Origin: Streptomyces sp. NRRL B-1140
GTDB lineage: Bacteria > Actinomycetota > Actinomycetes > Streptomycetales > Streptomycetaceae
Assembly (NCBI RefSeq): GCF_001280065.1
Contig: NZ_LGEA01000036.1
Span: forward strand, 248,001-312,000
DNA: 64,000 nucleotides
Reading direction: 5' to 3'
The notes below the pieces were generated by a model. That model was given only the letters and a program-made list of their open reading frames with translations, was not told the DNA's origin and ran no database searches. The stretch's first letter is position 1. Each line of letters begins with the position of its first letter. The position numbers were made by a program, and so were the translations under genes. This document shows positions 46,017 to 54,195 of the stretch, in pieces.

Positions 46017-47624
46017 TCAGGTCCGCCGCAGCGTCGGCTTGCGCAGCAGGTCGTGCCCACGCACGGCCAGTTGCAGTCGCTGCTGATTGCTGACCTGGGT
46101 GAGGTCGAGGCCGAGGATCTCGGAGAGCTTGTCGAGGCGGTGGTAGAGGGTGCGGCGCTGGATGAAGAGCTCCTCCGCCGCCCGCGCCTTGTTGCCTCCG
46201 CAGTCGAGGAACGTGCGGAGGGTGGGCAGCAGAGGGTTCTTCGCCAGTGCGTCGTGCTCGAGGAGCGGACCGAGTTCGTCCTCGACGTAACGTCTGAGCT
46301 CGGGACCCTCGGAGAGGGCGACCAGGAGGCGCAGAGCTCCCAGATCGTCGAAGTGACGCACCTCCGTCGTCGAGGCGGCCGCGGCGACGGACGCCGCGCT
46401 GCGGCTCTGGCGCAGCGCCAGCGGAAGCACCGCCGGCTCCACGACGCGGCTGATGCCGCCCCGTACCCCGTGATCGGTCAGCAGGGTCTGCACCCGGGCG
46501 GCGTCGGCGCGGGCGGGCAGGCCCACGACCGCCACATCGAAGTCTCCGGTGTCGCCCACGACGGCGGGCCAGCCGGCCTCCTCCAGAAGGCGGGCGAGAA
46601 GGTGGTCCTTCATGGGCTCCTCGTCCCCCGCCCATGCCGTGACGACGATCAGGTCGCGCCCGCGCAGGTCCTGGCCGAGCGCCAGGCCGAGGGTCACGAA
46701 CCGCTCTCCCGTGACGTCGCCGAGGAGCAGCCGGTTGAGCAGCGCCGTCTGGCGCTGGGAGGCACGGGCGCCGCTCTCCCGCTCGCTCAGCAGCGAGATC
46801 GCCACGGCCGCCGCCGCCCGCTCCAGCGTGCGCAGTTCGGGCGGACTCGGCTGACTCCCGCCGTGCAGGAGGTGGAGCCAACCCCACGACTCGCCCCGCA
46901 GCACCACGGGTTGACGGGCGCACGGGGCGACCTCGCGAAACGACGCCGCCGAGGCGGTCGGGACCTCGGGGCGCTGCGCCGCGAGCGAGGTGTGGCGTTC
47001 GTGGATCGCCCGGGAGTGCGCGCTCCACTCGTCCACGATCCGGTCGGCCTCCGGCGTCGCGCCTCCGTACGCCAGCATCTGATGGGCGACGTCCTCCAGC
47101 ACGACGGGGTGCCCGGTGCGACGGGCCAGTTCTCTGACCACGCCGACGTAGTCCTCGTCCGCCAGGAGGAGGTCCATGAACGCCTGGCTGGTGGCCTCTT
47201 CGGCGATCAGCTGCTTGACGCGCATCCCGACCAGGACCTCGTGGACCTGCGCCGACGTCTCGACGAAAGGAATCTCGTCGGCGAGTCCGACCAGGGGCAG
47301 GCCGACCGCCTCCGCCTCCTCGATCACGGCCTCCGGCATGGAGTCGAACATGCGCCCGGCCAGTTCGACGACGAGGACGGCCGCGCGGGCGTCCGCGAGC
47401 CGCCGGATGAAGGCTCGCTGCTCCAGCTGCGTCGCGCCCATGCCGAGGCCGGCCGTCAGCAGCATCTCCTGACCCGTGAGAAAGCGGTGGATGTCCGGGA
47501 TCTCACCGGTGTGCACCCAGCGCACAGGACGGTCCAGATTCCTCTCCCCCGCATACACGCGCACGGCGGTGCGCGTGAACACCTCGAGCTGCAGTGCGGC
47601 GCGAACAGTGAGGACTTGAGCCAT
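46017..47624 (-). CDS. PucR-family transcriptional regulator
   Basis: PucR family, 535 residues from ATG 47624. The N-terminal PucR_1 domain includes RPVRWVHTGEIPDIHRFLTGQEMLLTAGLGM (about 31-61). A GGDEF-like middle domain lies around 290-410. The C-terminal HTH_30 is FLDCGGNKARAAEELFIQRRTLYHRLDKLSEILG (about 470-503). PucR proteins activate catabolic genes for purines, proline, GABA or polyamines, depending on the ligand. It diverges from the HisD-like/APC/ThuA/TPP operon, with an operator-like inverted repeat in the gap. It is therefore the likely local regulator. Confidence 0.9.
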   Translation of the reverse strand: MAQVLTVRAALQLEVFTRTAVRVYAGERNLDRPVRWVHTGEIPDIHRFLTGQEMLLTAGLGMGATQLEQRAFIRRLADARAAVLVVELAGRMFDSMPEAVIEEAEAVGLPLVGLADEIPFVETSAQVHEVLVGMRVKQLIAEEATSQAFMDLLLADEDYVGVVRELARRTGHPVVLEDVAHQMLAYGGATPEADRIVDEWSAHSRAIHERHTSLAAQRPEVPTASAASFREVAPCARQPVVLRGESWGWLHLLHGGSQPSPPELRTLERAAAAVAISLLSERESGARASQRQTALLNRLLLGDVTGERFVTLGLALGQDLRGRDLIVVTAWAGDEEPMKDHLLARLLEEAGWPAVVGDTGDFDVAVVGLPARADAARVQTLLTDHGVRGGISRVVEPAVLPLALRQSRSAASVAAAASTTEVRHFDDLGALRLLVALSEGPELRRYVEDELGPLLEHDALAKNPLLPTLRTFLDCGGNKARAAEELFIQRRTLYHRLDKLSEILGLDLTQVSNQQRLQLAVRGHDLLRKPTLRRT

Positions 47625-47638
47625 GATCCACGACCTCG

Positions 47639-47673
47639 GTGTGTGCAGAATACCCGGCCAATATTGCACACAC
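47639..47673. promoter_or_regulatory. Operator-like inverted repeat between pucR-type gene and hisD-like operon
   Basis: GTGTGTGCA (47639-47647) and TGCACACAC (47665-47673) are perfect 9-bp complements with a 17-bp A+T-containing spacer, so the half-sites lie 26 bp apart, close to two and a half turns. The left arm is 15 nt upstream of the PucR start and the right arm 79 nt upstream of the HisD-like start. Confidence 0.72.
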
Positions 47674-47751
47674 TGTGCCTGTCGTCCCACCCCTCGTTTC
47701 CCCAGACTTCAGGGCAAGCCCGCAGGCACGACCCCGTGCAAGGAGTGCGCA

Positions 47752-49077
47752 GTGTCAGCACAACACAAGACCATCAAGGCTCCTGTCGCCGTGAAGACGT
47801 CGCGGACCAGCCGTCCGGAAATCGTCGAGACCGTCGCGGACGTGATCGCCGACGTACGGGCCAACGGGGACGCCGCCGTGCGCCGCTGGTCGCAGAAGTT
47901 CGACGACTGGAGCCCGGAGTCCTACCGTCTCGGTCCGGACCGGATCGCCTCGGTCGTCTCCTCCGTCCCCGAGACGGTCCTGGACGACCTGCGATTCGTC
48001 CAGAAGCAGGTCCGCGGCTTCGCCCGGGCGCAGCGGGACTCCCTCACCGACTTCGAGGTGGAGACGCTGCCCGGCGTGTACCTGGGGCAGCGCAACATCC
48101 CCATCGGCGCGGCCGGCGCCTACGTGCCCGGTGGTCGCTACCCCCTCACCGCGTCGGCCCACATGACCGTCCTGACGGCCAAGGTCGCGGGGGTCGAGCG
48201 GGTCGCCGCGACGACTCCGCCGGACCGGGGCGCGCCACCGCCCGTCAGTATCGCCGCGATGCACCTCGCCGGTGCCGACGAGATCTACGTCATGGGCGGT
48301 GTCCAGGCCGTGGCCGCCCTGGCGCTCGGCACCGAGACCATCGACGCGGTCGACATGCTCGCCGGCCCCGGCAACGCCTATGTGGCGGAGGCCAAGCGCC
48401 AGCTCTTCGGCGAGGTCGGGATCGACCTCTTCGCGGGACCGACGGAGGTGCTGATCGTCGCGGACGACACCGCGGACCCGTTCGTGGTGGCGACGGACCT
48501 GCTGTCCCAGGCCGAGCACGGACCCGACTCCCCGACGGTTCTCATCACGACGTCCGAGGAGGTGGGCAGGCAGACCATCGCCTGGGTGGACAAGCTGCTG
48601 CCCGGCCTGCCCACCGGGGACGTCGCCGGTCCGGCCTGGCGCGACCACGGCGAGGTGATCGTGGTCCCCACGCTGGACGCCGCCTACGCCCTCGCCGACG
48701 AGTACGCCAGCGAGCACGTCCAGATCCTCACCGCCGAGCCCCGCGAGGCGCTGCACCGGATGCGCAACTACGGCGCCCTGTTCCTCGGGGACAAGACGTG
48801 CGTCGCGTACGGCGACAAGGTCATCGGCACCAACCACGTGCTGCCCACCCTGGGAGCGGCCCGGTACACCGGCGGCCTCTGGGTCGGCAAGTACCTGAAG
48901 ACCATGACCTATCAGGAGATCCGGGACTCCGGGTCCAGTGCCCGGCTCGGCGAGATCTGTGGCAGGGCCTCGCGCATCGAGAACTTCGAGGGCCACGCGC
49001 GCTCGGGAGACGTCCGCGCCGCGCGTCACGGATCGGCCCGTCTGGACTGGACCGACCACACCTTCGAGCAGAGCTGA
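47752..49077 (+). CDS. HisD-family dehydrogenase in a catabolic operon
   Basis: The protein has 441 residues from GTG 47752 (GGAG 10 nt upstream). It has the full HisD fold: GRYPLTASAHMTVLTAKVAGV and GGVQAVAALALGTETI. Zinc ligands Gln253, His256, Asp355 and His415 are conserved, as is the catalytic pair Glu321-His322. Chemistry should be two-step NAD+ oxidation of an alcohol. It is not near other his genes; the PucR neighbour and the permease suggest catabolism. Known HisD paralogues include sulfopropanediol dehydrogenase HpsN, so a sulfonated or hydroxylated C3 compound is one possibility. It leads an operon of four genes. Confidence 0.85.
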   Translation: MSAQHKTIKAPVAVKTSRTSRPEIVETVADVIADVRANGDAAVRRWSQKFDDWSPESYRLGPDRIASVVSSVPETVLDDLRFVQKQVRGFARAQRDSLTDFEVETLPGVYLGQRNIPIGAAGAYVPGGRYPLTASAHMTVLTAKVAGVERVAATTPPDRGAPPPVSIAAMHLAGADEIYVMGGVQAVAALALGTETIDAVDMLAGPGNAYVAEAKRQLFGEVGIDLFAGPTEVLIVADDTADPFVVATDLLSQAEHGPDSPTVLITTSEEVGRQTIAWVDKLLPGLPTGDVAGPAWRDHGEVIVVPTLDAAYALADEYASEHVQILTAEPREALHRMRNYGALFLGDKTCVAYGDKVIGTNHVLPTLGAARYTGGLWVGKYLKTMTYQEIRDSGSSARLGEICGRASRIENFEGHARSGDVRAARHGSARLDWTDHTFEQS

Positions 49078-49172
49078 ACCGCGATGCCCCATCGCGACTT
49101 ATGCCGGGCCGCGGACGCGGTGCGGCAGCCGTTCGACAAGGAGCATTTCCCCCTCGACCCACGGAGATCGTC

Positions 49173-50783
49173 ATGTCAGCTACGGACAACGAGGCGCACG
49201 CGGCGCCCACATCCACCCCCGGCGGACCCTCGGGCGGGACCCCGAGTCCCGTCTCGTCGGCCGCGGACGCGGAAATGCTCGCCGTACTCGGCTATGAGCA
49301 GAAGTTCGACCGCAAGGTCAGCCTGTGGGGGAACTTCGCCCTGGGCTTCGTGTACCTCTCGCCCCTGGTGGGCGTCGTGGCCCTCTTCGCGATCGGTCTG
49401 GCGACCGCCGGCGGACCGTCCGTCTTCTGGATCGGCATCGTCGGGGCCGGGCAGTTCCTGGTCGCGCTGGTCTTCGGAGAGGTCGTCTCGCAGTTCCCGC
49501 TCGCGGGCGGGCTCTACCAATGGGTGAGAAGGCTCTGGAACGGGCGCTATGCCTGGTTCAACGCGTGGACGTACATCTGTTGCATCACCATCGGCATCAC
49601 CAGCACCGCACTGTTCAGCTCGGACTTCGCGGCCAGCCTCTTCGCCGGGACCGCTGCCGAGCCGGCCATCAGCTCCACCCCGGCCCAGCGCCTGGGGATC
49701 GCGGTCGGCGTGACCGTCGTCTGCCTGATCTGCAACTGTTTCGGCACCAGGACCCTGGCTCTGATCTCGAAGATCGGACTCGCCGCGGAGCTGATCGGCA
49801 TCGTCGTCGTGGGCCTCTACCTGCTGGTCTTCGAGCGGCACAACTCCGTCTCGATCTTCTTCGAGGCCGGCAGCTCCACCCATGACAGCTACGTCATGGC
49901 CTTCATCGCCGCCTCGCTCGTCGGGCTCTTCCTCTTCTACGGCTTCGAGGCGTGCGGCGAGATCGCGGAGGAAGTTCCGAACCCCTCCCGCAGCATCCCG
50001 CGGGCCATGCAGCTGACCGTGGCCGTCGGCGGCGTGGCCGCGCTGTTCGCGTTCGTCGGTTACGCGCTCGCGGCTCCGGACCTCGCCTCGATCCTCTCGG
50101 GCAAGGACACCAACCCGATCCCCTCGATCCTGCAGAGCTCGGTCGGCACCATAGGAACGAAGGTGGTGCTCGCGGTGATCATGACGTCCTTCATCGCGGG
50201 TGTGATGAGCCAGCAGGCCGCCGCGAGCCGGATCGTCTTCTCCTTCGCCCGCGACGACATGTTCCCGGGTTCCCGCGTCTTCTCGCAGATCACCCGCAAG
50301 CACCGCGTCCCCCTGAACGCGCTGCTGGCCGTGAACGTCCTTCCGCTGCTGCTCTTCGTGTTCGTCTACTACTCGCCCGACTCGCTCACCAAGATCGCGG
50401 CGTTCCAGATGCTGGCCGGATACGCGGCGTTCATGATGGTCGTACTGGCCGCGCTGCGGATGCGCCTGAAGGGCTGGCGTCCCGCCGGAGCCTGGACCCT
50501 CGGCCGCTGGGGCTTCCTGGTCAACGTGGCGGCCCTGGTCTACGGCGTGCTCGGGATGGTCCTTCTCGCCATGCCCACCGGCGACTCCACGACCCCGCTC
50601 CTGGACCGCTGGATCGCGCTCGTCGGCTTCCTCGTCGTCTCGGCCGTGGGCCTGGTGTACCTGCTGGTCATGAAGCCGGAGCGGAAGTCCACCGCGCCGG
50701 AAGGCGACGCCATGGAGGTGGCCGAGCGTCTGCGCAGCCGCGCCGCGGCCCTGTCCCGTACGACCGGAGGGAACCCCGCATGA
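49173..50783 (+). CDS. APC-family amino acid/amine permease
   Basis: This permease has 536 residues from ATG 49173 (GGAG 9 nt upstream). A 40-residue Pro/Ser-rich tail precedes 12 helices. The APC start is FDRKVSLWGNFALGFVYLSPLVGV. GGLYQWVRRLWNGRYAWFNAWTYI is the conserved loop after helix 2. GFEACGEIAEEVPNPSRSIPRAM marks helix 6. It resembles the amino acid/choline/GABA group. It imports a charged or zwitterionic nitrogen compound, presumably the substrate or an intermediate of the operon's pathway. The stop overlaps the next start (ATGA). Confidence 0.9.
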   Translation: MSATDNEAHAAPTSTPGGPSGGTPSPVSSAADAEMLAVLGYEQKFDRKVSLWGNFALGFVYLSPLVGVVALFAIGLATAGGPSVFWIGIVGAGQFLVALVFGEVVSQFPLAGGLYQWVRRLWNGRYAWFNAWTYICCITIGITSTALFSSDFAASLFAGTAAEPAISSTPAQRLGIAVGVTVVCLICNCFGTRTLALISKIGLAAELIGIVVVGLYLLVFERHNSVSIFFEAGSSTHDSYVMAFIAASLVGLFLFYGFEACGEIAEEVPNPSRSIPRAMQLTVAVGGVAALFAFVGYALAAPDLASILSGKDTNPIPSILQSSVGTIGTKVVLAVIMTSFIAGVMSQQAAASRIVFSFARDDMFPGSRVFSQITRKHRVPLNALLAVNVLPLLLFVFVYYSPDSLTKIAAFQMLAGYAAFMMVVLAALRMRLKGWRPAGAWTLGRWGFLVNVAALVYGVLGMVLLAMPTGDSTTPLLDRWIALVGFLVVSAVGLVYLLVMKPERKSTAPEGDAMEVAERLRSRAAALSRTTGGNPA

Positions 50784-51448
50784 CCCGCGTTCTGTATCTG
50801 TACGGAGGCTGGCCGGGGCACAAGCCCTACCAGGTGGCCGAGGAATGGGCCCTGCCGATCTTCAAGAACCTCGGATTCGACGTCGACGAGACCAACGACA
50901 TCTTCTCCCTCGACGCCGACCTCACCGGCTACGACCTGATCGCGCTCAACTGGAACAACGCCCTGCTGTCCGAGGGGCTGACCGCCGCCCAGGAGTCGAA
51001 CCTGCTGGGGGCGGTGGAAGGCGGCACCGGGATCGCCGCCTGGCACGGCGCGGCCGCCGCGTTCCGCACGAGCCTGAAGTACCACTGGCTCATCGGCGGC
51101 AGCTTCCTCGAACACCCTGCCGGCGAAGGCGTGAAGTACCCCTACGAGGTCACCGTCACGGACACCGGTCACCCCGTCACCGCCGGGGTGAAGGACTTCC
51201 GGGTCGCCTCGGAGCAGTACTACATGTCCGTCGACCCCAACAACCACGTCCTGGCCGAGTCCACCTTCACCGGCGAGCACCTGCCGTGGCTGGAGGGGAA
51301 GACGATCCCCCAGGCCTGGACCCGGACCTGGGGACGGGGCCGCGTCTTCTACAGCGCGGTCGGACACGACCTCGACGACCTCCAGAACCCGGACGTCACC
51401 CGCCTGTGCACCCAGGGCTTCGCCTGGGCCGCCCGTCAGAACCCCTGA
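50780..51448 (+). CDS. ThuA-like (type-1 glutamine-amidotransferase-fold) protein
   Basis: The protein has 222 residues from ATG 50780, overlapping the permease stop by ATGA. TRVLYLYGGWPGHKPYQVAEEW, the central NLLGAVEGGTGIAAWHGAAAAF (about 73-94), and QAWTRTWGRGRVFYSAVGHDLDD are ThuA family features (trehalose utilisation, a glutamine-amidotransferase fold with no proven activity). In that motif the nucleophile position is Trp/His rather than Cys, so no glutaminase activity is expected. The position between a permease and a TPP enzyme suggests a role in sugar-like or polyol breakdown. Confidence 0.85.
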   Translation: MTRVLYLYGGWPGHKPYQVAEEWALPIFKNLGFDVDETNDIFSLDADLTGYDLIALNWNNALLSEGLTAAQESNLLGAVEGGTGIAAWHGAAAAFRTSLKYHWLIGGSFLEHPAGEGVKYPYEVTVTDTGHPVTAGVKDFRVASEQYYMSVDPNNHVLAESTFTGEHLPWLEGKTIPQAWTRTWGRGRVFYSAVGHDLDDLQNPDVTRLCTQGFAWAARQNP

Positions 51449-51480
51449 TCTCTCACCCCCCAGCTGATTGGGAGCACACC

Positions 51481-53268
51481 ATGCCCGTCCTCACCGGAGG
51501 CCAGATCGTCGCGCGGACCCTGCGCAACTACGGGGTCGACGTCGTCGCCGGCATCCCCGGCCACGGCATCTGGTCACTGACCGACGCCTTCCTCGACGAC
51601 GAGTCCAGGATTCCCTTCATCCAGACCTTCCACGAGCAGAGCGCCGTCCACCTCGCCGACGGCTACTACCGCGTCACCGGCCGCCCGCAGGCCGCGGTGA
51701 CCTCCATCGGCGCCGGCGCGAGCAACACCGTCATCGGCATGGGCACCGCGTTCACGGACTCCACCAGCGTTCTCGTCGTCACCGGCGGCCCGCCCACCCA
51801 CATGCGCGGCCACGGACTGCTGCAGGAACTCGACCGCTACACGGCGAACGACTTCCCCAAGGTGGCCGAGGCGGTCAGCAAACGGCACTGGGTCGTCACC
51901 CGGGTCGAGGAGCTCCCCTTCGTCCTGCACCGCTGTTTCAACTCCATGCTGACCGGCCGCCCGGGCCCGGTGCACCTCGAAGTCCCCATGGACGTACAGG
52001 CCGAGGCCGCGAACGTGGACCTCCACGACCTGGAGCGGCGCATCCCGGTCGGCCGCCAGCACCCCGACCCGGAGGCCGTGGACCGCGCCGTGGACGTGCT
52101 GCGCGCGGCCACCCGGCCGGTCATCGTGGTCGGCGGCGGTGCGATCACCTCCGAGGCGTCCGACCAGGTCCTCGCGCTCGCCGAGAAGTGGCAGATCCCG
52201 GTCGTCACCACGTGGAACGGCAAGAGCGCCTTCCCCGAGGACCACGAGCTGTTCGCCGGCAGCGTCGGCCAGACCGGCACGATGACGGGCAACGCCATCG
52301 CGAGCTCCGCCGACGTCGTGATCTCCGTCGGCTGCCGCTTCACCGACTGGTCGGCCTCCAGCTACGCCAAGGGCGTCAGCTTCTCCATCCCGCCGGCGAA
52401 GCTCATCCACATCGACATCGACCCGCACGAGATCGGCAAGAACTACCCCGCCGAGGTGGGCATCGTCGCGGACGCGCAGCGCGCCGTGGCAGCCATCGTG
52501 GACTCCCTGCCCGGCCAGGGCGTCGACCGCTCCGAGTACCTCGCCGAACTGGCGCAGCTGAAGCAGGACTGGGAGAACAAGCTCGCCGGCCGCCGGGACA
52601 GCGACCGCTTCCCCTTCACCTCCCAGCGCCCGCTCGGCGCCCTGCGCAACGTGCTGCCGCGCGACGCGATCATCGTCGCCGGTTCGGGCAACACCCAGGG
52701 AGCGGTCAAGCAGACCTTCCCGGTCTACTCCCCGCGCACCCACCTCACCTCCGGCGGCTTCTCCTCCATGGGCTGGGCCGTCCCGGCCGCCGTCGGCGCC
52801 AAGCTGGCCCGGCCCGACAGCCCCGTGGTGTGCGTCCTGGGCGACGGCGACTTCCTGATGACCGCCCAGGAGATCGCCCTCAGTGTCACCGCCGACGCAC
52901 CGGTGATCTTCGTGGTCCAGAACAACGCGGGTTACATGTCGATCCGCGGCGGCCAGCGCAAGCAGACCTCGCGGCACATCGGCACCGAGTTCTCCCACCC
53001 CGACGGCTCGCCGTACAGCCCCGACTTCGCGGCCATGGGCCGGGCCTTCGGGATCGAGTCGTGGAAGGTCGACGACGCCGAGTCGCTGGAGCCGACGCTG
53101 CGCAAGGCGGTCCGGTCCGGGGCGCCCGCCCTGGTCGAGGTCCCCACGGACCGTGACGCCGCGGGCCCCTGGGTGCCCGGCTGGTGGGACTTCCCGATCC
53201 CGGCGTACATCACCGACGAACGCCAGGACGAGTACGACCGCATCCGGGCCACCGAGCAGCACCTCTGA
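51481..53268 (+). CDS. TPP-dependent enzyme of the acetolactate synthase superfamily
   Basis: This 595-residue enzyme starts at ATG 51481. Glu52 (FHEQSAVHLADGYYR) is the conserved acid that activates TPP. The FAD/NADP-like middle domain (about 185-330) starts VIVVGGGAITSEAS. The TPP motif is LGDGDFLMTAQEIALSV...NNAGY, matching GDG-NN. The C-terminus is PWVPGWWDFPIPAYI. This family includes acetolactate synthase, glyoxylate carboligase and sulfoacetaldehyde acetyltransferase; no small regulatory subunit gene follows, so it is not the biosynthetic enzyme. It is the last gene of the operon and is followed by a strong hairpin. Confidence 0.85.
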   Translation: MPVLTGGQIVARTLRNYGVDVVAGIPGHGIWSLTDAFLDDESRIPFIQTFHEQSAVHLADGYYRVTGRPQAAVTSIGAGASNTVIGMGTAFTDSTSVLVVTGGPPTHMRGHGLLQELDRYTANDFPKVAEAVSKRHWVVTRVEELPFVLHRCFNSMLTGRPGPVHLEVPMDVQAEAANVDLHDLERRIPVGRQHPDPEAVDRAVDVLRAATRPVIVVGGGAITSEASDQVLALAEKWQIPVVTTWNGKSAFPEDHELFAGSVGQTGTMTGNAIASSADVVISVGCRFTDWSASSYAKGVSFSIPPAKLIHIDIDPHEIGKNYPAEVGIVADAQRAVAAIVDSLPGQGVDRSEYLAELAQLKQDWENKLAGRRDSDRFPFTSQRPLGALRNVLPRDAIIVAGSGNTQGAVKQTFPVYSPRTHLTSGGFSSMGWAVPAAVGAKLARPDSPVVCVLGDGDFLMTAQEIALSVTADAPVIFVVQNNAGYMSIRGGQRKQTSRHIGTEFSHPDGSPYSPDFAAMGRAFGIESWKVDDAESLEPTLRKAVRSGAPALVEVPTDRDAAGPWVPGWWDFPIPAYITDERQDEYDRIRATEQHL

Positions 53269-53281
53269 CACGGCACCACGT

Positions 53282-53320
53282 CCGCAGCCCGTGCCCCCCC
53301 GGGGGATGCACGGGCTGCGG
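53282..53320. terminator. Terminator after the TPP-enzyme operon
   Basis: A perfect 13-bp stem (CCGCAGCCCGTGC 53282-53294, GCACGGGCTGCGG 53308-53320) with a 13-nt G+C-rich loop lies between the TPP-enzyme stop (53268) and the convergent DeoR gene stop (53344). Confidence 0.88.
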
Positions 53321-53343
53321 GCGGCCGCGGAGCGGACGGTCCG

Positions 53344-54105
53344 TCAGACGGTCTGGACGAGCGTGCCGCCGTCCTCGAGTGCGGCGACCTCCCCGGCGGC
53401 CGCGGTGGTGTCCGTGACGAGGGTGTGCAGGAGGGACGCGGGGCCGACGTGGGCGTAGGCGGTGTGGCCGAGTTTGCTGCCGTCGGCGGCGGCGACGACG
53501 CGGCGGGCGGACGCGATACCCGCCTTCTTCACCGCGGCGTCGTCGAGGTCGTAGGCGGTCAGGCCGTCGGCCGCGGTCAGCCCGCAGCAGCCGATGACGG
53601 CGGTGTCGAAGCGCAGTGCGGCCAGGGAGGCCAGGGTGAGGGGGCCGGTGAGGGCCCCTTCGGCGGCCCGGGGCTGTCCGCCGGGCACCACCAGGGTGGC
53701 CGGGCCGGGTGTCTCACCGACCAGGTGGATGGCCTGCAGGGACAGGGGCATCACGGTGACGGGCCGCTCGCGCAGGAGGCGGGCGACCTCCAGGCAGGTG
53801 GTGCCGCTGTCCAGCAGGACGCTCTCGCCGTCGGCGATGAGGGCGGAGATCCGGGCGGCGATCCGGCGTTTGGCGTCGATCGCCTCGTGGGCGCGCAGCG
53901 CGAAGGGGGGCTCCTCGCCCCGGAGCAGCAGGGTGCGCGCCCCTCCGCGGACGCGTTCCAGGACGCCCTGGGCGGCGAGGGTGTCGAGGTCGCGCCGGAT
54001 GGTCATCTCCGAGGCGCCGGTCAGCCCGGCGAGTTCCTGGACCGTCGCGCCTCCGGAGTCCCTGACGGCCTTCGCGATCAGCCCGTGCCGGTCTGCGTTG
54101 CTCAT
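53344..54105 (-). CDS. DeoR-family transcriptional regulator
   Basis: The regulator has 253 residues from ATG 54105 (MSNADRHGLIAKAVRD); sequence further upstream is the shared promoter. The HTH (about 5-57) includes GATVQELAGLTGASEMTIRRDLDTLAAQGVLERVRGGA, the DeoR signature. The DeoRC sensor follows with VLLDSGTTCLEVARLL (sugar phosphate loop) and KAGIASARRVVAAADGSKLG. It binds a phosphorylated metabolite. It diverges from the MFS gene, and the operator-like CGAACA-N7-TGTTCG lies between. Confidence 0.92.
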   Translation of the reverse strand: MSNADRHGLIAKAVRDSGGATVQELAGLTGASEMTIRRDLDTLAAQGVLERVRGGARTLLLRGEEPPFALRAHEAIDAKRRIAARISALIADGESVLLDSGTTCLEVARLLRERPVTVMPLSLQAIHLVGETPGPATLVVPGGQPRAAEGALTGPLTLASLAALRFDTAVIGCCGLTAADGLTAYDLDDAAVKKAGIASARRVVAAADGSKLGHTAYAHVGPASLLHTLVTDTTAAAGEVAALEDGGTLVQTV

Positions 54106-54162
54106 ACCGTGATTGAACACCACCGTGAAATGAACAACAATTCTGTTAGTTAGCAGGGTTTC

Positions 54163-54181
54163 CGAACACCAGAAATGTTCG
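54163..54181. promoter_or_regulatory. DeoR operator candidate
   Basis: CGAACA (54163-54168) and TGTTCG (54176-54181) are inverted around 7 bp. Further TGAACA copies lie near 54,114 and 54,131. The palindrome overlaps the expected promoter of the MFS gene (TACGCT -10 at 54183-54188, start ATG 54196), so binding would repress. The transcript would be almost leaderless. Confidence 0.65.
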
Positions 54182-54195
54182 TTACGCTGGGCGGT

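Noticed and set aside
47752..49077. Calling the HisD-like gene biosynthetic hisD
   Set aside because: No hisC, hisB or other his genes flank it, it is led by a PucR regulator, and Streptomyces hisD is elsewhere in a his operon. Catalytic residues alone do not decide the substrate.
46053..49172. Very long plus-strand frame that joins an antisense PucR region to the APC permease
   Set aside because: The upstream part is antisense to PucR and in another frame to the HisD-like gene. Only the part from ATG 49173 has permease sequence and a ribosome site.
51481..53268. Calling the TPP enzyme the biosynthetic acetolactate synthase (ilvB) or Xsc
   Set aside because: There is no ilvN-like small subunit, and no acetyl phosphate or phosphotransacetylase gene beside it. 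Family level is all the sequence supports.
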